In this document: positions 41,221-42,836 of the stretch, piece by piece
Layout: every line of letters begins with the position of its first letter
How positions within the stretch are numbered: position 1 is the first letter of the stretch
Assembly (NCBI GenBank): GCA_964481705.1
Contig: CAYZUC010000015.1
Span: forward strand, 1 to 42,836
Origin: CAYZUC01 sp964481705
GTDB lineage: Bacteria > Bacillota > Clostridia > Lachnospirales > Lachnospiraceae
Length of the DNA: 42,836 nucleotides
Direction of reading: 5' to 3'
The notes under the pieces: model-generated
Databases searched by the model: none
What the model saw: the letters and a program-made list of their open reading frames with translations, nothing else
What the model was told of the DNA's origin: nothing
Program-made: the position numbers and the translations under genes

Positions 41221-41266
41221 AAAAAAACCGCTACGATGCAATTTCTATTTTGCATCATAGCAGTTT
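41221..41266 (-). terminator. Rho-independent terminator of the LprI-like/CPBP operon
   Basis: Arms 41225-41241 and 41250-41266 pair over 17 bases. Read on the minus strand, the two imperfect positions become G-U pairs and the hairpin ends in TTTTTTT. On the plus strand they would be A-C mismatches, so the orientation is clear. Confidence 0.85.
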
Positions 41267-41296
41267 CTTATTTCTTTCCATGGTTGATTATAAGTT

Positions 41297-42103
41297 CTAT
41301 ACTCCTGATTCCATGTGTTGTGATTCCTTCTTTAAGTCCTTCTGAAATGATAGATACATTATGACGGCAATTGTAACACATACTATCGCAGTAAGAATTC
41401 CCGTTTCACTTACATAATACTTCTTATCTGCTCCCACTGTGCCTATATCAAAGATGACCTGATCGTAATTATTATGTGCGGCATGTAATAAGGCGGCCGG
41501 CCATATGCTTTTTGATTTCAAGGTAAGGATACCTATGATAATTCCTGTTGCTCCAATGATAATAATAAACATAGGAACCTTAAACCATAACGGAGTCCCT
41601 GGCATATACACTCCGGAAACAAGAACCGGAATATGCCATACTGCCCAGATCATTCCTGTAACAAATAGTGTTGTATTCGCTCCAATCACAGTAGTAAGTC
41701 TTGGTACCAGGAATCCACGCCAACCAATCTCTTCTCCCAATGCGGTAATCATGGAAAGAACATTTCCAATAATAATTGTTGCAAAGAAATTAATCCCCCA
41801 ATTCATATGCATTGAGCCCGGTCTTATAATCCAATAGATTGCGTAGGGAACTCCTAAATAAATCATAGGTAAAACCAATCCCAGCAACGCATATCTCCAT
41901 TTACATTTTCGAAACAGAAGTGCACCCTTTTCTCCTTTGAAGTATTTGAGCTTAGCAAAGAGTGCCGCCAACGCGGGTATCCACATGAGAGGTGCTGCAT
42001 ACACCATATTCTGATAAATAACAATCAAAGCTTCAAATACTACAGAACATAATACAACAATGATCAGGAACAATCTTATTGCTTTCTTATTCGTCTCTTT
42101 CAT
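41297..42103 (-). CDS. CPBP-family intramembrane glutamic endopeptidase
   Basis: The 268-aa protein has about eight membrane segments and the CPBP/CAAX-protease motifs: GEEIGWRGFLVPRL (motif 1, Glu-Glu and Arg), WAVWHIPV (motif 2) and LLHAAHNN (motif 3). Family members cleave within membranes or protect against bacteriocins; the substrate is unknown. GAGG lies 7 bases before the ATG at 42103. It follows the LprI-like gene by 16 bases, so they share a transcript, and a strong terminator follows. Confidence 0.9.
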   Translation of the reverse strand: MKETNKKAIRLFLIIVVLCSVVFEALIVIYQNMVYAAPLMWIPALAALFAKLKYFKGEKGALLFRKCKWRYALLGLVLPMIYLGVPYAIYWIIRPGSMHMNWGINFFATIIIGNVLSMITALGEEIGWRGFLVPRLTTVIGANTTLFVTGMIWAVWHIPVLVSGVYMPGTPLWFKVPMFIIIIGATGIIIGILTLKSKSIWPAALLHAAHNNYDQVIFDIGTVGADKKYYVSETGILTAIVCVTIAVIMYLSFQKDLKKESQHMESGV

Positions 42104-42119
42104 CCTTTGCCCTCACAGT

Positions 42120-42836
42120 CTATCTCAGCCATTTTGCTAGCTCTTCTACTCTTTTCTCGGTTAACTCAGCCCCTTTACCACTTTCCATACATGGCTGCAT
42201 GGAGCCTCCTTCAACTTCTGCCCCTGCTTTCTTTATTTCGGCGTCTCTCATAGCAATCCATTTCTTCTGTTCTGCCTGTAATGTCTTAAATGATGCTTCA
42301 TCCAAACAAGTCTCGATTTCTTCCCATTCCCAGTTCAACAAGTCATCCCATACTTTATAAATCTCAGCAGAGGTTTCATTCATCTCAAGTTGTGTAGCAT
42401 CTGGTCTGTCAATCTCAGCACCCAGTTCTTTCTCTGTAAGTCTCGCACTATCTATTCTTTCATCAATGGATGGAGTATCTGATGTTTCATAACTGGCCTC
42501 TTCCATTGCTTTCATACCCTGTTCCATATCTACATTATATAATCCATAGAATGAAAGCGTAGAACCCTTCTTATCTTTCAAGCCCAAAATTTCAACCCAA
42601 CTTAAAAAGCTGTCGGGAAGTTCTTTTAATGGAGCTCCCGGTAAGTAGAACTGGAATTTCTCTGAATCCGATAATCCATAGGCGGCACAGGTTACATAGC
42701 GTGTTCCATCTGTAATTTCCTCAGAATCCAATTCCTTATCATAATCGATCTCTGAAATCTGTGCCTCATACGTATAATCATTCAACATAACAGCCGGTTC
42801 AAAAACCCCACTAAAGTAGGAAGAATAAACGGTTCC
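42120..42836 (-). CDS. LprI-like (DUF1311) protein, 5' end beyond window
   Basis: The C-terminal ~100 residues match the lysozyme-inhibitor LprI-like pattern: ETSAEIYKVWDDLL, LQAEQKKWIAMRDAEIKKAG, EGGSMQP and LTEKRVEELAKWL. Members of this family are usually exported. The frame has an ATG at 42788 but no ribosome site there, and it stays open to the window edge with coding-like residues, so the true start, and any signal peptide, lies outside. Visible length is 238 codons plus stop. It is followed after 16 bases by the CPBP gene. Confidence 0.8.
   Translation of the reverse strand, partial: GTVYSSYFSGVFEPAVMLNDYTYEAQISEIDYDKELDSEEITDGTRYVTCAAYGLSDSEKFQFYLPGAPLKELPDSFLSWVEILGLKDKKGSTLSFYGLYNVDMEQGMKAMEEASYETSDTPSIDERIDSARLTEKELGAEIDRPDATQLEMNETSAEIYKVWDDLLNWEWEEIETCLDEASFKTLQAEQKKWIAMRDAEIKKAGAEVEGGSMQPCMESGKGAELTEKRVEELAKWLR

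Noticed and set aside
42120..42788. Complete gene starting at ATG 42788
   Set aside because: No ribosome site lies upstream, and the frame remains open with coding-like residues to the window edge, so it is treated as partial.

Overview
The window looks like a chromosomal segment of a motile, Gram-positive-type anaerobe of the Clostridia, most likely family Lachnospiraceae; the genus cannot be fixed by eye. The signs are moderate-to-low GC, strong AGGAGG-type ribosome binding sites, a flgM-flgN-flgK-flgK cluster, polysaccharide-degrading GH43/GH51 enzymes under a LacI regulator, and c-di-GMP proteins built from many PAS modules. I see no rRNA, tRNA, CRISPR, prophage or insertion sequence, and no stretch over 300 bases lacks a gene.

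Layout. (1) 1-3793, minus strand: a late flagellar operon (flgM, flgN and two tandem flgK genes, the last cut by the window edge) behind a sigma-28 promoter. Divergent from it are a DUF3880/CgeB-like glycosyltransferase and a small membrane protein. (2) 5725-9244, minus: an SbcD/SbcC-like nuclease-ATPase pair of the YhaO/YhaN type, with a membrane hairpin inside the ATPase coiled coil. (3) 9319-12352: an MFS transporter, a DUF2804 protein and TspO. (4) 12496-17417, minus: an arabinose-polysaccharide operon (esterase, GH43, GH51) with a sigma-A promoter and a palindromic operator, next to its probable LacI regulator. Divergent from lacI is a chemoreceptor-like protein that carries a sugar-binding domain at its cytoplasmic C-terminus. 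(5) 19833-24731, minus: a TPM-like membrane protein, cysteine synthase, and a RecD2 helicase fused to a DEDDh exonuclease, the last behind an apparently leaderless promoter. (6) 24828-31330: a lipoprotein with an internal duplication, an unknown 175-aa protein, a cupin, an Ntn hydrolase, two flavodoxin-like proteins and a TetR regulator with two perfect operators, then an acyltransferase. (7) 31438-41181, minus: a GT-C-type membrane protein with a ricin-like lectin tail, a 1937-aa REC-GGDEF-EAL-PAS/GAF-GGDEF protein, and an XRE-PAS regulator. (8) 41221-42836, minus: a CPBP protease and an LprI-like protein open to the window edge.

How the genes work together. Region 1 makes the hook-filament junction and its checkpoint, with a glycosyltransferase placed as if for flagellar or surface glycosylation. 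Region 4 couples arabinose-containing polysaccharide breakdown to sugar sensing by LacI and possibly by the cytoplasmic chemoreceptor. Region 7 is a c-di-GMP control point. The least conventional items are the chemoreceptor with a C-terminal sugar-binding domain, the exonuclease-RecD2 fusion with its leaderless promoter, the lectin-tailed GT-C protein, the giant c-di-GMP protein with its XRE partner, and a duplicated hairpin leader in front of two unrelated genes.
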